This document shows positions 34,355 through 42,321 of a stretch of DNA of 64,000 bases, in pieces (within the stretch, counting starts at the first letter, position 1; every line of letters begins with the position of its first letter). A program made the position numbers and the translations under genes. Source of the stretch: Methylocystis sp. B8 (GTDB taxonomy: Bacteria > Pseudomonadota > Alphaproteobacteria > Rhizobiales > Beijerinckiaceae). The stretch spans positions 248,001 through 312,000 of the forward strand of contig NZ_VBTZ01000003.1 of assembly GCF_005771425.1 (NCBI RefSeq), given 5' to 3'. The notes under the pieces were generated by a model that had not been told where the DNA came from, searched no databases, and was given only the letters and a program-made list of their open reading frames with translations.

Positions 34355-34957
34355 ATGACTCAAGGAACGGCCGTCGCGGCAAAAAGAAAGCTCAATCCCT
34401 GGCTGAAGCTCGCACTGGAATTAGGGCCGCTCCTCCTTTTCTTCGTCGTCAACTCCAAATACGGCATTTTCGCCGCGACCGGCGTTCTGATGGCCGGCGT
34501 CGTGCTTACACTCGCCGTCTCCTGGGCGATCACGCGACATTTGCCGGCGATGCCGGTCGTCACCGCCGTTCTGGTGTTGGTTTTTGGCTCACTGACTTAT
34601 TTTCTGCATGACGAAACCTTCATCAAGCTGAAGGTCACGATCCTCTACACGCTCTTCGGCGCAGGTCTGATCGGCGCGCTTTATTTCGGCAAGCTGCTGC
34701 TGCCGATCGTCTTCGACATGGCGATCCATATCGACGACGCCGGCTGGCGCAAGCTCACCTGGCGCTGGGGGCTTTTCTTCTTCGCGCTCGCCGGGCTCAA
34801 CGAAATCCTGCGGCGCATTCTGACGACCGACGACTGGGTAAATTTCAAAGTCTTCGGCATATTGCCGCTGACGCTCATCTTCGCGCTGACCCAGGCGCCG
34901 CTGATTATGCGTCATGAAATCCGCCCCGAGGACGAAGATCCGGAAGCGCATTTTTGA
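34355..34957 (+). CDS. yciB: Inner membrane protein YciB / septation protein A
   Basis: 200 residues with five to six hydrophobic segments. Signature stretches are LKLALELGPLLLFFVVNSKYG, LTYFLHDETFIKLKVTILY, and GWRKLTWRWGLFFFALAGLNE, all diagnostic of the YciB/IspZ family. These proteins affect intracellular septation and envelope integrity. The gene sits 6 bases after ftsY and is presumably in the same operon. Confidence 0.95.
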   Translation: MTQGTAVAAKRKLNPWLKLALELGPLLLFFVVNSKYGIFAATGVLMAGVVLTLAVSWAITRHLPAMPVVTAVLVLVFGSLTYFLHDETFIKLKVTILYTLFGAGLIGALYFGKLLLPIVFDMAIHIDDAGWRKLTWRWGLFFFALAGLNEILRRILTTDDWVNFKVFGILPLTLIFALTQAPLIMRHEIRPEDEDPEAHF

Positions 34958-35084
34958 GGTCTGGCGTCGCGCCGGCATTCGGCAAGGTTTTTCGCGCCCG
35001 CAGGCTGTCAATTGTGCCTGGGTTGCAATCCACGCCCGTTCGGGCGAATAGAGTCCCAGTCTTATAGGGGGCTGAGTCGAATCC

Positions 35085-35228
35085 TTGCCCAGTCTTATCC
35101 GTTTTTTGATCGTCGTCGCCGCCGTCGTCGCCATCGTCTATGGGGCCATGATTGCGCTCGTCTCCTATGTGACGCCGCAGCCGCGCCAGATGACCTATAC
35201 GATACCCGCGCAGCGGCTGAATAAATGA
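35085..35228 (+). CDS. Small single-pass membrane protein upstream of xerD
   Basis: 47 residues, too short for automatic ORF tracks. Translation from TTG 35085 gives a basic N-terminus, one hydrophobic segment (IRFLIVVAAVVAIVYGAMIAL), then a polar tail (PQPRQMTYTIPAQRLNK). AGGGGG lies about 8 bases upstream. A protein of this type is commonly found just before xerD in Rhizobiales. The combination of basic start, membrane span and conserved-looking tail makes it credible, though the unusual start codon lowers certainty. Confidence 0.55.
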   Translation: MPSLIRFLIVVAAVVAIVYGAMIALVSYVTPQPRQMTYTIPAQRLNK

Positions 35229-35277
35229 AGTAGTCATCTCCGACGCGTGGGCGGAATGACGTTGCGGAGTTGAGCGC

Positions 35278-36231
35278 ATGAAAGCCGGCGCCGCCCGCCA
35301 GCTGGACGCCTTTCTCGACATGCTCGCCGCGGAGCGCGGCGCGGCGCGCAATACGCAGGACGCCTACCGGCGCGACCTTTCCGATTACATCGCCCATCTT
35401 TCTGCGGGCGGCGGAGATCCTGGCGGCGCCACGACGGAAGACGTTCGCGCCTATCTCGCGTCCTTGGAGCCGCGCGGCATGTCTGCGGCGACGGTGGCGC
35501 GGCGCATTTCGGCGATTCGCCAGTTCCACAAATTTCTCTATGTCGATCGTCATCGCGGCGACGATCCGGCGGCGTCGCTGGAAGGACCGCGAAGGCGGCG
35601 CAGCGCGCCGGGCGTGTTCTCCACGGCGGAAATCGATCGCCTGCTTACCGTCGCGAGCGAAGGACTTGACGACGAGACTCGGCCGGTTGGCGAGCGTCTG
35701 CGCGTGGCGCGCCTTTATGCGCTGCTCGAAACGCTTTACGCCACTGGCCTGCGCGTCTCCGAACTCGTTTCGCTGCCAAAAAGCGCGGCGCATTCGCGCG
35801 ATCCTTTCCTCACCATCCGCGGCAAGGGCGGGCGCGAGCGCCTCACGCCGCTGACGGATCGCGCGCGCCGTGCGTTGCTCGCCTACCGCAAGTTGCTCGA
35901 AGCGACGGCGCCCGGGCGCGCCGGCTCGAACTTTCTTTTCCCTGCCGACAGCGACAGCGGCCATCTCACGCGCCAGGCTTTCGCCCGCGATCTCAAGGCG
36001 CTTGCGAGCGCCGCCGGACTGCGTGCGGCCGACATGCGCCCGCATGCGCTGCGTCACGCCTTTGCAAGCCATCTGCTGCAGAATGGCGCCGATCTTCGTG
36101 TGGTGCAGGAGCTTCTGGGTCATGCGGACATTTCGACGACGCAGATCTACACCCATGTGCTCGACGAGCGCATGCGGGCGATGGTGCGCGATCTGCATCC
36201 GCTGTCGGAGGCGACGGAGAAACCGCGCTGA
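35278..36231 (+). CDS. xerD: Tyrosine recombinase XerD
   Basis: 317 residues. The N-terminal SAM-like core-binding domain (about 5-95) contains NTQDAYRRDLSDYIAHL. The catalytic domain has the first arginine in YATGLRVSELVSL, HALRHAFASHLL with the His-x-x-Arg pair, LLGHADISTTQIYTHV with the second histidine and the nucleophilic tyrosine. With XerC it resolves chromosome dimers at dif. Its length and sequence fit a housekeeping XerD rather than a phage integrase, and the neighbours are core genes. Confidence 0.93.
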   Translation: MKAGAARQLDAFLDMLAAERGAARNTQDAYRRDLSDYIAHLSAGGGDPGGATTEDVRAYLASLEPRGMSAATVARRISAIRQFHKFLYVDRHRGDDPAASLEGPRRRRSAPGVFSTAEIDRLLTVASEGLDDETRPVGERLRVARLYALLETLYATGLRVSELVSLPKSAAHSRDPFLTIRGKGGRERLTPLTDRARRALLAYRKLLEATAPGRAGSNFLFPADSDSGHLTRQAFARDLKALASAAGLRAADMRPHALRHAFASHLLQNGADLRVVQELLGHADISTTQIYTHVLDERMRAMVRDLHPLSEATEKPR

Positions 36232-36315
36232 GCCTTCGCATGCCTTTTTCTCATTGAATGTTGGGACACGCACAACGTAAGCTTTTCCGTGCATCAACGA
36301 CCGAGGAGACTGGCG

Positions 36316-36903
36316 ATGGCCAAGAACGCAATGGACTTTCGACCTGAAGAAGAGAATGTCGCCTATATCGGCGCCGGCGTGACGCTCAAGGGCGAAATCT
36401 CGGCGTCCGATCTCATCATCGTCGACGGCGCGATCGAGGGCGACGTTTCCGCGCGGGTTATCCGGGTCGGGCAGGGCGGCGTCATTCGTGGCAATGTCAG
36501 CGCCACGGAAGCCGATGTCAGCGGCTGGATTTCCGATCATATCGAGATCAAGCAGTTGCTCGTCGTTCGCGCCAGTGGACGCGTCGAAGGCAAGGTGACC
36601 TATGGCGAGATCGAGTTGGAGAAGGGCGCCGTCATCGCCGGCGACGTGACAGCTCTCGAAGATTATCGCGCCGCGAAGCCCGTGGCGGCGGCGAAGGCGG
36701 TCGGCGCGCGCGCCGAACGCGTGGATGTCGCAGCCGCGCTGCCGAAGCCCTCGACCTCGTCGATCGACCGCATCAATGAGGCGGTGCGCAGCGCCACAGG
36801 CGCCAAGGGCGCTAAGGGGGCTTTGTATCTCGCCGCTGGCGGCGAGGGAAAGCGCGTCCCAACGCGGGCGCTCATCGGCCGGAAAGCTTCGGCGGGCGCC
36901 TGA
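36316..36903 (+). CDS. Bactofilin (polymer-forming cytoskeletal protein)
   Basis: 195 residues from ATG 36316, preceded by GAGGAG; an upstream in-frame ATG at 36289 lacks a site. The bactofilin beta-helix (about 15-115) shows the repeated pattern VAYIGAGVTLKGEISASDLIIVDGAIEGDV...GVIRGNVSATEADVSG...GRVEGKVTYGEIELEKGAVIAGDV split over several rungs. The C-terminal 70 residues are Ala/Lys-rich and disordered. Bactofilins form filaments without nucleotide and scaffold cell-shape or wall enzymes. It is the last protein gene before tRNA-Glu and the accessory region. Confidence 0.92.
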   Translation: MAKNAMDFRPEEENVAYIGAGVTLKGEISASDLIIVDGAIEGDVSARVIRVGQGGVIRGNVSATEADVSGWISDHIEIKQLLVVRASGRVEGKVTYGEIELEKGAVIAGDVTALEDYRAAKPVAAAKAVGARAERVDVAAALPKPSTSSIDRINEAVRSATGAKGAKGALYLAAGGEGKRVPTRALIGRKASAGA

Positions 36904-36950
36904 GGGCGGTTGCTCGGCAGGCGCCGGCGGTCTATAGAACGCTCCTTCCC

Positions 36951-37026
36951 GCTCCCTTCGTCTAGCGGTCTAGGACGTCGCCCTCTCACGGCGAAAACAG
37001 GGGTTCGAGTCCCCTAGGGAGCGCCA
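36951..37026 (+). tRNA. tRNA-Glu (anticodon CTC)
   Basis: A 76-base cloverleaf with CCA encoded. The acceptor arms GCTCCCT (36951-36957) and AGGGAGC (37016-37022) pair fully, followed by G and CCA. The T arm is GGGGTTCGAGTCCCC and the anticodon loop holds CTC between paired CGCC/GGCG-type stems. The gene-poor accessory region begins directly after its 3' end, the usual side for integration of mobile DNA, but no repeat of its 3' end was found in the window. Confidence 0.95.
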
Positions 37027-37317
37027 GAAAAATCAATTAATTACGATCGTGATCCGCTCCCATTGGCTCTTCGTGCCCAACATTTGCCCGATAAGCGTCG
37101 GCGAACGGCAGCGGACTTTGGTAAGCTTTCGCCATGTGCCCCACCCCTCCAACAATCGCTGACCTTCGCGCCGAACGCGTGCAGGGCACCCGCGTGTGGT
37201 GCTTAACCCGCACCTGCCAGCAATGGCGTCGTGACGCTGAAAAGGATGGCGCTCCCGCACGAAAAAGCCCAGTCGTCGCCGGCCGGGCTGGAATTCGTTG
37301 TTGAGGTGAACTTAAGG
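37027..37317. other. Intergenic region with a gene-leader remnant and a terminator
   Basis: About 290 bases without a convincing gene. At 37190-37232 a stretch (TTAACCCGCACCTGCCAGCA then GGCGTCGTGAC) resembles the leader at 40446-40488, so it is probably a decayed copy of the start of that small gene. A terminator for the porin gene lies at 37262-37289. Confidence 0.5.
37262..37289 (-). terminator. Rho-independent terminator of the first porin gene
   Basis: On the minus strand AGCCC pairs with GGGCT and is followed by a run of five T, 28 bases after the stop codon of the outer membrane protein gene. Confidence 0.65.
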
Positions 37318-38274
37318 TTAGTATTTGGCGACGACCGGAGGCGCGCCCCAATTGAAGTGATAGTTTACGCCCGCGCGAACAATGTTGCCATTGTAATTTG
37401 CGCGCGCTTGTGTCGCGTTCAGCCATTTCAAGCCCGCGGGAGATCCGCCGAAACTGCCGTCATAAAGTTGGGCGGTCGAGCCAGTGGCCATCTGAAGCGA
37501 CCCGAGATTGTAGTAGAGGTACTCAATTTTGGCGCTCCAATTCGGCATGAACATCCACTCCAGGCCGCCGCCGGCCGTCCATCCGACGCGCGCATCGGAA
37601 TATGAGACGCCTCCAAAACCAATTGTGGGCCAGGCAGCAACCGTAGGAACTACGCTCTGGAAGCCACTGACGTTCAAATTGACGCCGCCGTAGGCCAAAC
37701 CGCCTGTCCCGTAAACGAGAAGCGTTGGGGTGAAAAGATAGCCGATTCGCCCGCGCACGGTGCCCAAGTAATCCAGGTTCTTGCGAGCGGATACGGCCGT
37801 CACGATCGAATGGTTCAGGATGTTGCCTCCCGTGACAGGAATCGTGGTCCAGGATCCGTTGTGGCCGCCGCCATTCGTAATGCCTTGGATGTCAGCCTCG
37901 ATGCCGTAGACGAAGGAATTCCCTCCGAAGCCAAATTGCCAATTGTAGCCAATTTGCCCGCCTCCGATGAAACCGGCTGCATTCCTCGACGAGATGACGC
38001 CTGACGCGCCAAGGGCAGCCGTCAAAGAGTAATCTGCCGGACTGGACAGGTTCGGGCCAGGATTGTCTCCCGTCACCCAGATCGGAGACGAGCCAATCCA
38101 AATGCTGTTGTTGCTTGACCAAGTTCCGCCGGCGTTCAGGCCGACATAGAAACCCGTCCATAGTGGTGGCGGCGGCGGCGGGGTCGGTGGCGCCTTGTAG
38201 GACGGAAGGTCGGCCGCCATCGCCGATCCGGTAGTCAGTGCAAAGGACAAAGCGGCGATAACTGCCTTATTCAC
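37318..38274 (-). CDS. Outer membrane beta-barrel protein, Omp25/31 type
   Basis: 318 residues. A signal peptide (MNKAVIAALSFALTTGSAMA) is followed by the ADLPSYKAPP start and proline run common to rhizobial porin-like proteins, then WTGFYVGLNAGG, repeated amphipathic strands with GGGQIGYNWQ, YLGTVRGRIGY and LVYGTGGLAYGGVN. The end is HFNWGAPPVVAKY with a C-terminal aromatic residue, the outer-membrane insertion signal. It belongs to the Omp25/31-like family of eight-stranded barrels. A paralogue with the same upstream region lies at 40741-41535, so the block was duplicated. Confidence 0.92.
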   Translation of the reverse strand: MNKAVIAALSFALTTGSAMAADLPSYKAPPTPPPPPPLWTGFYVGLNAGGTWSSNNSIWIGSSPIWVTGDNPGPNLSSPADYSLTAALGASGVISSRNAAGFIGGGQIGYNWQFGFGGNSFVYGIEADIQGITNGGGHNGSWTTIPVTGGNILNHSIVTAVSARKNLDYLGTVRGRIGYLFTPTLLVYGTGGLAYGGVNLNVSGFQSVVPTVAAWPTIGFGGVSYSDARVGWTAGGGLEWMFMPNWSAKIEYLYYNLGSLQMATGSTAQLYDGSFGGSPAGLKWLNATQARANYNGNIVRAGVNYHFNWGAPPVVAKY

Positions 38275-38392
38275 TTGTCTCTCCCAAATTAGATTGAGCG
38301 TTCCCTCAAAGGTGATGGAAATCCGCCAGCACTTGCTTAGTCAAACCGAATGAGAGCTATTCAGCCAACCCACGATCCGTTTCCGGTGTTAC

Positions 38393-38424
38393 TGTGGCAG
38401 CGGCACCACACAACAAAACGCCCC
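38393..38424. repeat. TGTGGC-hairpin repeat, copy 1
   Basis: TGTGGCAGCGGCACCACA then CAACAAAACGCCCC. Copies 2 and 3 lie at 41658-41690 and 47554-47583. In copies 2 and 3 TGTGGC pairs perfectly with GCCACA over a six-base loop. Two of the copies are upstream of porin genes and all precede an SRAP gene fragment. Confidence 0.75.
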
Positions 38425-38451
38425 GCCATGGATGCGCTGGCGGGGCGTTTT
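38415..38451. terminator. Strong bidirectional hairpin terminator
   Basis: AAAACGCCCCGCCA (38415-38428) pairs completely with TGGCGGGGCGTTTT (38438-38451). It lies 20 bases beyond the stop of the small secreted-protein gene on the minus strand. Confidence 0.8.
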
Positions 38452-38471
38452 GCATTCGGTGCATCATCGGC

Positions 38472-38693
38472 TCAGCGACAAACCCACTCCCATCCCGCGA
38501 CAGGGTCCCACTCCCAACAGATGTTATGCACGTGACCACGTCCCTGAGTGTCGCTCCAATCGCGGTGCCCGTGTCGCGCGTGGCCGCCAATATGCTGCAT
38601 TGCGCTATGTCTCTCGTGCTCTTCGTTTTGCGCGATTGCAGGCAGTGTTGTGGCGACCAGCGTCGCGGCGACTACTAACAGGACTTTGCTCAT
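38472..38693 (-). CDS. Small His-rich secreted protein
   Basis: 73 residues. GGGAGA lies 8 bases before ATG 38693. A signal peptide (MSKVLLVVAATLVATTLPAIA) precedes a mature part rich in His and Trp (HSAMQHIGGHARHGHRDW, then ICWEWDPVAGWEWVCR) with two cysteines. The His cluster could bind metal ions. A strong terminator follows, so it is a separate transcription unit. I do not recognise the family. Confidence 0.7.
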   Translation of the reverse strand: MSKVLLVVAATLVATTLPAIAQNEEHERHSAMQHIGGHARHGHRDWSDTQGRGHVHNICWEWDPVAGWEWVCR

Positions 38694-38871
38694 TTGATTC
38701 TCCCTTCAACCTTACAAGCCCCTTTTTGATTGTCTCCATTGGGACTTTGAAGTGTCGTGAGTGAAATTAGCGCGGCCCGGAAAGTCAACAATTATCAAGA
38801 CCGACGTAGGCTCCCCCAACGAAAAACGCACCGTCGCTACATCCGCGCTCTGGCCTGCTATTGTCGAAGCC

Positions 38872-38945
38872 ATGTGCGGCCGGTTCACAAAGCATCTCTC
38901 TTGGGAAGAGCTTCAGTGGCTCTCCGATCTCGTCGGCCAGCCGCA
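38872..38945 (+). pseudogene. SRAP/YedK gene fragment (N-terminus), decayed copy
   Basis: MCGRFTKHLSWEELQWLSDL followed by VGQP matches the first 24 codons of the intact SRAP gene at 59402. After that the similarity stops and unrelated sequence follows. The first cysteine, which attacks abasic DNA in this family, is kept, but the rest of the protein is gone. Confidence 0.8.
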
Positions 38946-38979
38946 TAGATCCATTCGCAAAGCTACGATGATGTTACCA

Positions 38980-39084
38980 GACGAGCCGATCGGTGCGGGG
39001 TCGTCAAGAGGACGCCAATGCGAAGGCCGTCGCGCAGACCATCGCGCGGGCGCTGACGGAGAGCGCCAGCGAAGTGAAGCTTTG
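38980..39084 (+). pseudogene. Fragment of the 'IALAYVYFED' small gene (C-terminus)
   Basis: The frame DANAKAVAQTIARALTESAS (about 39009-39084, ending in TGA) matches the ends of the related genes at 60866 and 51011. Upstream a frameshifted DEP-RR remnant is visible. Only the C-terminal half remains, 35 bases after the SRAP fragment. Confidence 0.65.
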
Positions 39085-39090
39085 AACCGC

Positions 39091-39234
39091 TCAACGCCAC
39101 TTCTTGGCGGCGTCTCCTATTGGGGCCTTGTCGATCGTCGCCCAAACCGAGCTGACAGACACAGACGAAATCTTAGGCTTATCCTTCTTCGGCTTTTTTG
39201 GTTCGCGATTGCTGTGTTGCTCTCTTTTCGCCAT
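39091..39234 (-). CDS. Small Lys-rich protein, 47 residues
   Basis: Too short for the usual ORF cut-off. ATG 39234 is preceded by GGGGGA. The product starts MAKREQHSNREPKKPKKDKP and ends in DAAKKWR, so the first half is strongly basic and the second half neutral. Short proteins with this N-terminal Lys/Pro pattern occur widely in Rhizobiales; their function is unknown to me. A nucleic-acid-binding role would fit the charge. Confidence 0.6.
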   Translation of the reverse strand: MAKREQHSNREPKKPKKDKPKISSVSVSSVWATIDKAPIGDAAKKWR

Positions 39235-39445
39235 GGCCGATCCCCCTCAATTCTAATCGGATCTCGTGAGGCCGATATGGCGCGTTCGAGACGGCGGGAA
39301 AGAACGCGCACAAACAAAAAACGCCCCGCGCGGACGCCCTTGCTTCAACGTCTCCAAGCTTGCCGGTGACACCGGGGGTTAAAACTCTCTTCACGACTAG
39401 GTGACAGCCATAGAGCGGGCTGGGGCCGTTGGGGAGCTTAATCGC

Positions 39446-39568
39446 ATGATTAGGACAACACGCTCACGCCGGATCGCCCATATTTACATGACGTATGCGC
39501 TCCGGCGTCTAATCGGTCTGCCCAATATGCTGGCCGACGCAATCGAGAAGCGCGCGCTTCAGCATTAG
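39446..39568 (+). CDS. Possible 40-residue basic amphipathic peptide
   Basis: ATG 39446 has GGGGAG 9 bases upstream. The product begins MIRTTRSRRIAH and ends ALRRLIGLPNMLADAIEKRA plus three residues. A terminator starts 11 bases after the stop. A similar pattern (RR.(I/V/M)G.P...I...IE(K/R)) is found in the 49-residue ORF at 42584, which also abuts a terminator of the same type, so the two may be related. Coding status is tentative. Confidence 0.4.
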   Translation: MIRTTRSRRIAHIYMTYALRRLIGLPNMLADAIEKRALQH

Positions 39569-39578
39569 CGAAACAAAA

Positions 39579-39614
39579 ACGCCCTGGCCGTCCTTCCGGG
39601 CTCGGGGCGTTCTT
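39579..39614 (+). terminator. Hairpin terminator
   Basis: AACGCCC (39579-39585) pairs with GGGGCGTT (39604-39611), followed by CTTT. It directly follows the 40-residue ORF. Confidence 0.6.
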
Positions 39615-39769
39615 TGCGACGGCGCCTTTGAATAGCTGCGCTTGGAAATCATGCAGCGGCCCCCAACATCGCTGGCATGAAATGGAAGAACCGCCCCGCG
39701 CGGGAACGGGGGAAAGCGTCCGCCGGGCTTTGCCCCCAGCCGAGCCTGCGCGCCTTTCAAGCGGGACCA

Positions 39770-40408
39770 ATGACGGCGTCGATCTTCGTCGCGCCCTACT
39801 GGCCGTTTTTCAGGTCCGGCGAGCGCCGCCGCTTCGACTATTCTTCTGCCGATGGATCCTTACCGCCGATCTCGTCCGTTTTCTCCTATGACGCCGTCAC
39901 CGACTCGATGGCCTATGACAACTTCGACGAGCACGGAACCTGGAAGAATCGTTGGCTATATCGATATCGACCTGGCTTTGGCGTCGCCGAATGGCGTGAC
40001 GATTCTCCGCTCGACGGCGTGCTCGCAAATATCTTCCAAGAGCACAAGAAAGTTGTGTTCTCGGAGCCGATCGGCTGGGGCGAGTTCGCGCGCATCGGCG
40101 AGACCTATGTGAACTATCCGCGCAAAGACCCGTTTGGTTCGACGCCGCCGATGATTGGGGCCGGCAAGCAGGTCGTTCTCTTCGAAGAATTGCGCGAGAC
40201 CTTTAGCACGCGCCATGGCGATCTTTATCGCCAGGTGCTTGTCTTCAAATACATGCAGACATTCGGCGGGAAGACGGTTGGCGGACGCTATTTCTGCGCC
40301 CTTGGGGTCGGTCCAGTCGCAATCGAATGGATCGGCGCGTTGCCGTCTGGCGAGATCATCACGACCTCGCGCATCGATGCGAGCGTCACTGTCGAAGGCG
40401 TCGCTTAG
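39770..40408 (+). CDS. Hypothetical protein, 212 residues
   Basis: The start is set at ATG 39770 (MTASIFVAPYWPFF); the ORF is open from 39677 but the added N-terminus is low-complexity. The protein is rich in aromatic residues and has no signal peptide. Characteristic stretches are YDNFDEHGTWKNRWLYRYRP, GWGEFARIGETYVNYPRKDP, LYRQVLVFKYMQTFGGKTVG and a beta-rich end. I do not recognise a family. Codon use matches the core genes, so it is probably a real gene. It has no operon partner. Confidence 0.75.
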   Translation: MTASIFVAPYWPFFRSGERRRFDYSSADGSLPPISSVFSYDAVTDSMAYDNFDEHGTWKNRWLYRYRPGFGVAEWRDDSPLDGVLANIFQEHKKVVFSEPIGWGEFARIGETYVNYPRKDPFGSTPPMIGAGKQVVLFEELRETFSTRHGDLYRQVLVFKYMQTFGGKTVGGRYFCALGVGPVAIEWIGALPSGEIITTSRIDASVTVEGVA

Positions 40409-40445
40409 CGATGCCTTGCACGCGCATGGCCCTCGCCCAATAGCG

Positions 40446-40716
40446 CGCGTGGCGCTTAAACCCCGCTTGCCAGCACTATGGAGTCGTGACCTTCGACGCT
40501 ATCGGCACGCCTGCAGGATTCACGTTTATTCATCTTCCGAAGACGGGTCGCTTCGTCTGCCGGGAATGCGGCCCACTTGGTGCCGGCATATACGACCTCA
40601 AGCATCCTCGCAGCCGACTGATTCAAGCACACTCTATGCTTACTCGGCGCTCCAATGCGCAGAAAGCGTCTTCTGGACACAAGAAAAACCCGGCCTCGAG
40701 GGCCGGGCTTCGCTAA
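40446..40716 (+). pseudogene. Small CxxC protein gene remnant (copy A)
   Basis: From GTG 40486 the frame reads VTFDAIGTPAGFTFIHLPKT then GRFVCRECG. A second version at about 57990-58075 reads EAIGARACFSFIDFPKTQRF then VCIECG. Both keep AIG, PKT-RFVC and ECG, with a Cys-x-x-Cys half-site. After ECG the two diverge completely, so at least one and probably both are truncated. The leader before the GTG resembles 37190-37232. Function unknown. Confidence 0.5.
40684..40707 (-). terminator. Rho-independent terminator of the second porin gene
   Basis: CCCGGCC (40689-40695) and GGCCGGG (40701-40707) form a perfect 7-bp stem; on the minus strand it is followed by five T. It lies 34 bases beyond the porin stop codon. 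Confidence 0.8.
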
Positions 40717-40740
40717 GATCGATCTGGCTCGAACAATCGA

Positions 40741-41535
40741 TCAATATTTCGCCAACACCGGTGCCGGAGAGCCGAAGTTGAAGTGATAGTTCACGCCAGC
40801 GCGGATCGTGTGGAAGCGCGTGCGGTTGTTCGGGCTGTTGAGGCCCCAGCTGCCCCACCAGCCGCCGTTGCCGGTGCCGCTGATCTGCGTGTACAGATAC
40901 TCGGCCTTGGCGGACCAGTTCGGCATGAACATGTATTCGGCGCCGCCGCCAGCGGTCCAGCCGGTCTGCACCGCGCTGTTCTGGTTCCACCAGCCGTTGC
41001 GCTGCACTTCGCCATAGGCGAAGCCGCCCGTGCCGTAGAGCAGCAGCTGCGGGCTCAGCAGCGTGATGCCCACGCGGCCGCGAACCGTGCCGAACCAGTT
41101 GATGCGCGCGGTGTCAATCGTGCCGCCGCCGAAGACGAAGAGCGGCACGCCGGGGAAGAGCGCGGGGCCGATCACGGCCGGGAAGAGCCAGCCGTTGTTG
41201 TTGCCGCCGCCCGAGCCGATGCTCGTGCCCTGGAAGTCGGTCTCCACGCCCACGACGAACATCGGCGTGACCTGGAAGTTGTAGCCGATCTGGCCGCCGC
41301 CGACGACGCCGCCGCGACCGCCGCTGCCGCCGCCCCAACCCCAGTTCAACACGTTGGAGGAGGAGCGATCCTGCCAGCCGCCGCCGAGGTTAAGACCGGC
41401 ATAGAAGCCGGTCCAGGTCATGACCGGTGGCGGGGGAATGTAAGGCGGGGGCGCTTTGTGGGATGGAAGGTCGGCGGCTATCGACGACCCCGCTGTCAGC
41501 GCCAAGGCCAAAGCGGCGAAAACTGCCCTGTTCAT
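40741..41535 (-). CDS. Outer membrane beta-barrel protein, Omp25/31 type (second copy)
   Basis: 264 residues. The signal peptide MNRAVFAALALALTAGSSIA, the ADLPSHKAPP start, WTGFYAGLNLGGGW, GGGQIGYNFQ, FGTVRGRVGI, LLYGTGGFAYGEV and the ending HFNFGSPAPVLAKY align with the protein at 37318-38274. This copy is shorter, mainly in the middle loops, which are Gly/Asn-rich. The upstream regions of the two genes are also similar (CTTGC..(A/G)TC.AA..GAATGAGAG(C/T)TATTC), so promoter and gene were duplicated together. Confidence 0.92.
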   Translation of the reverse strand: MNRAVFAALALALTAGSSIAADLPSHKAPPPYIPPPPVMTWTGFYAGLNLGGGWQDRSSSNVLNWGWGGGSGGRGGVVGGGQIGYNFQVTPMFVVGVETDFQGTSIGSGGGNNNGWLFPAVIGPALFPGVPLFVFGGGTIDTARINWFGTVRGRVGITLLSPQLLLYGTGGFAYGEVQRNGWWNQNSAVQTGWTAGGGAEYMFMPNWSAKAEYLYTQISGTGNGGWWGSWGLNSPNNRTRFHTIRAGVNYHFNFGSPAPVLAKY

Positions 41536-41657
41536 TTACACTCTCCTAAATCAGACTGAACATTGCCTCGAACCTCAGCGAGTAAATTTAACAAACACTT
41601 GCACGGTCGAAAGAAATGAGAGTTATTCGACCTCTCACCATACGGTTTCTTCGCCAC

Positions 41658-41690
41658 TGTGGCAGGGGTGCCACACAACAAAACGCCCCG
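41658..41690. repeat. TGTGGC-hairpin repeat, copy 2
   Basis: TGTGGCAGGGGTGCCACA then CAACAAAACGCCCC. TGTGGC and GCCACA are a perfect inverted repeat. It lies between the second porin gene and the second SRAP fragment. Confidence 0.75.
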
Positions 41691-41710
41691 GCAAGCTGCT
41701 ATGCTCCCGT

Positions 41711-41930
41711 CAGCGGTCGCTTCACGCAGCATCTGTCTTGGGAAGAGCTTCACCGGCTTGCCGGCTTGATCGGCCAGCCGCGCAACCTCGCGCCGCGCTA
41801 TAACATCGCCCCTACAACGAGGATAAAGGTCATCCGCCCTGCGGCAGGCGGCACTGAACTCGTTCCAATGCGGTGGGGGCTGGCGCCACTCTGGTGGAAA
41901 AAGCCGCTCAATGAGCTGCCGGCGACTTCG
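41711..41930 (+). pseudogene. SRAP/YedK gene fragment lacking the start codon and Cys2
   Basis: GRFTQHLSWEELHRLAGLIG, then QPRNLAPRYNIAPTTRIKVI and MRWGLAPLWWKKPLNELPAT match residues 3-76 of the intact gene at 59402. The leader TGCTCCCGTC is kept but the bases coding Met-Cys are deleted (AGCGG replaces ATGTGCGG), so the nucleophile is lost. Similarity ends after ELPAT and unrelated sequence follows. Confidence 0.85.
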
Positions 41931-41964
41931 CCGGGTCCAGTGAAGCCCAGTTTAGCCGCGAAGC

Positions 41965-42204
41965 TTAATGTCCTCCTCCTACTGTCTCGAGAAAGGCGAC
42001 GACGGCGGCTAACAACGCCTTTTCGTGCTCTGCAGGTCCTATTTCTTGATAAGTTTTAAGAGCATTCTTCGTCGCCTCTTCAGGCGGATGCGCGGCCAGA
42101 GCAAGCATAACGCGGCGCGCTCGCTGCTCTCCCTCAACTCCTCTATATCTTATGTGATCAAACAAAGATGCCGCGTCGATAACACTTTGATGTAACTTGC
42201 TCAT
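41965..42204 (-). CDS. Hypothetical protein, about 79 residues
   Basis: From ATG 42204 the product begins MSKLHQSVIDAASLFDHIRY and is mostly helical, with EGEQRARRVMLALAAHPPEE and a hydrophobic Ala-rich C-terminal helix ending in VGGGH. There is no signal peptide and no clear ribosome-binding site. Its last 30 codons read against the decayed SRAP fragment. It may be a real small gene; I do not recognise it. Confidence 0.45.
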   Translation of the reverse strand: MSKLHQSVIDAASLFDHIRYRGVEGEQRARRVMLALAAHPPEEATKNALKTYQEIGPAEHEKALLAAVVAFLETVGGGH

Positions 42205-42321
42205 TTTAATGCATCCAGCTAACAAGTTCGCTTGAAGCCGCATAATCTCTTTTAGAGTAGCGCAGAGTAAAAGTGAAGGTCATTTCCCGCAAACGTGGCC
42301 CGCCCTACGCCCTTGCGGATT

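Noticed and set aside
35278-36231. Idea that XerD is the integrase of an island inserted at tRNA-Glu
   Set aside because: Length, sequence and the neighbours ftsY, yciB and bactofilin fit the housekeeping XerD.
35095-36540. 481-codon minus-strand ORF opposite xerD
   Set aside because: Shadow of xerD and bactofilin; no domain visible.
38761-39369. 202-codon ORF covering the first SRAP fragment
   Set aside because: The ORF joins unrelated decayed pieces; only the 24-codon SRAP part has homology.
40783-41559. 258-codon plus-strand ORF opposite the second porin gene
   Set aside because: Low-complexity Ala/Arg/Val translation of the reverse strand of a Gly/Asn-rich barrel.
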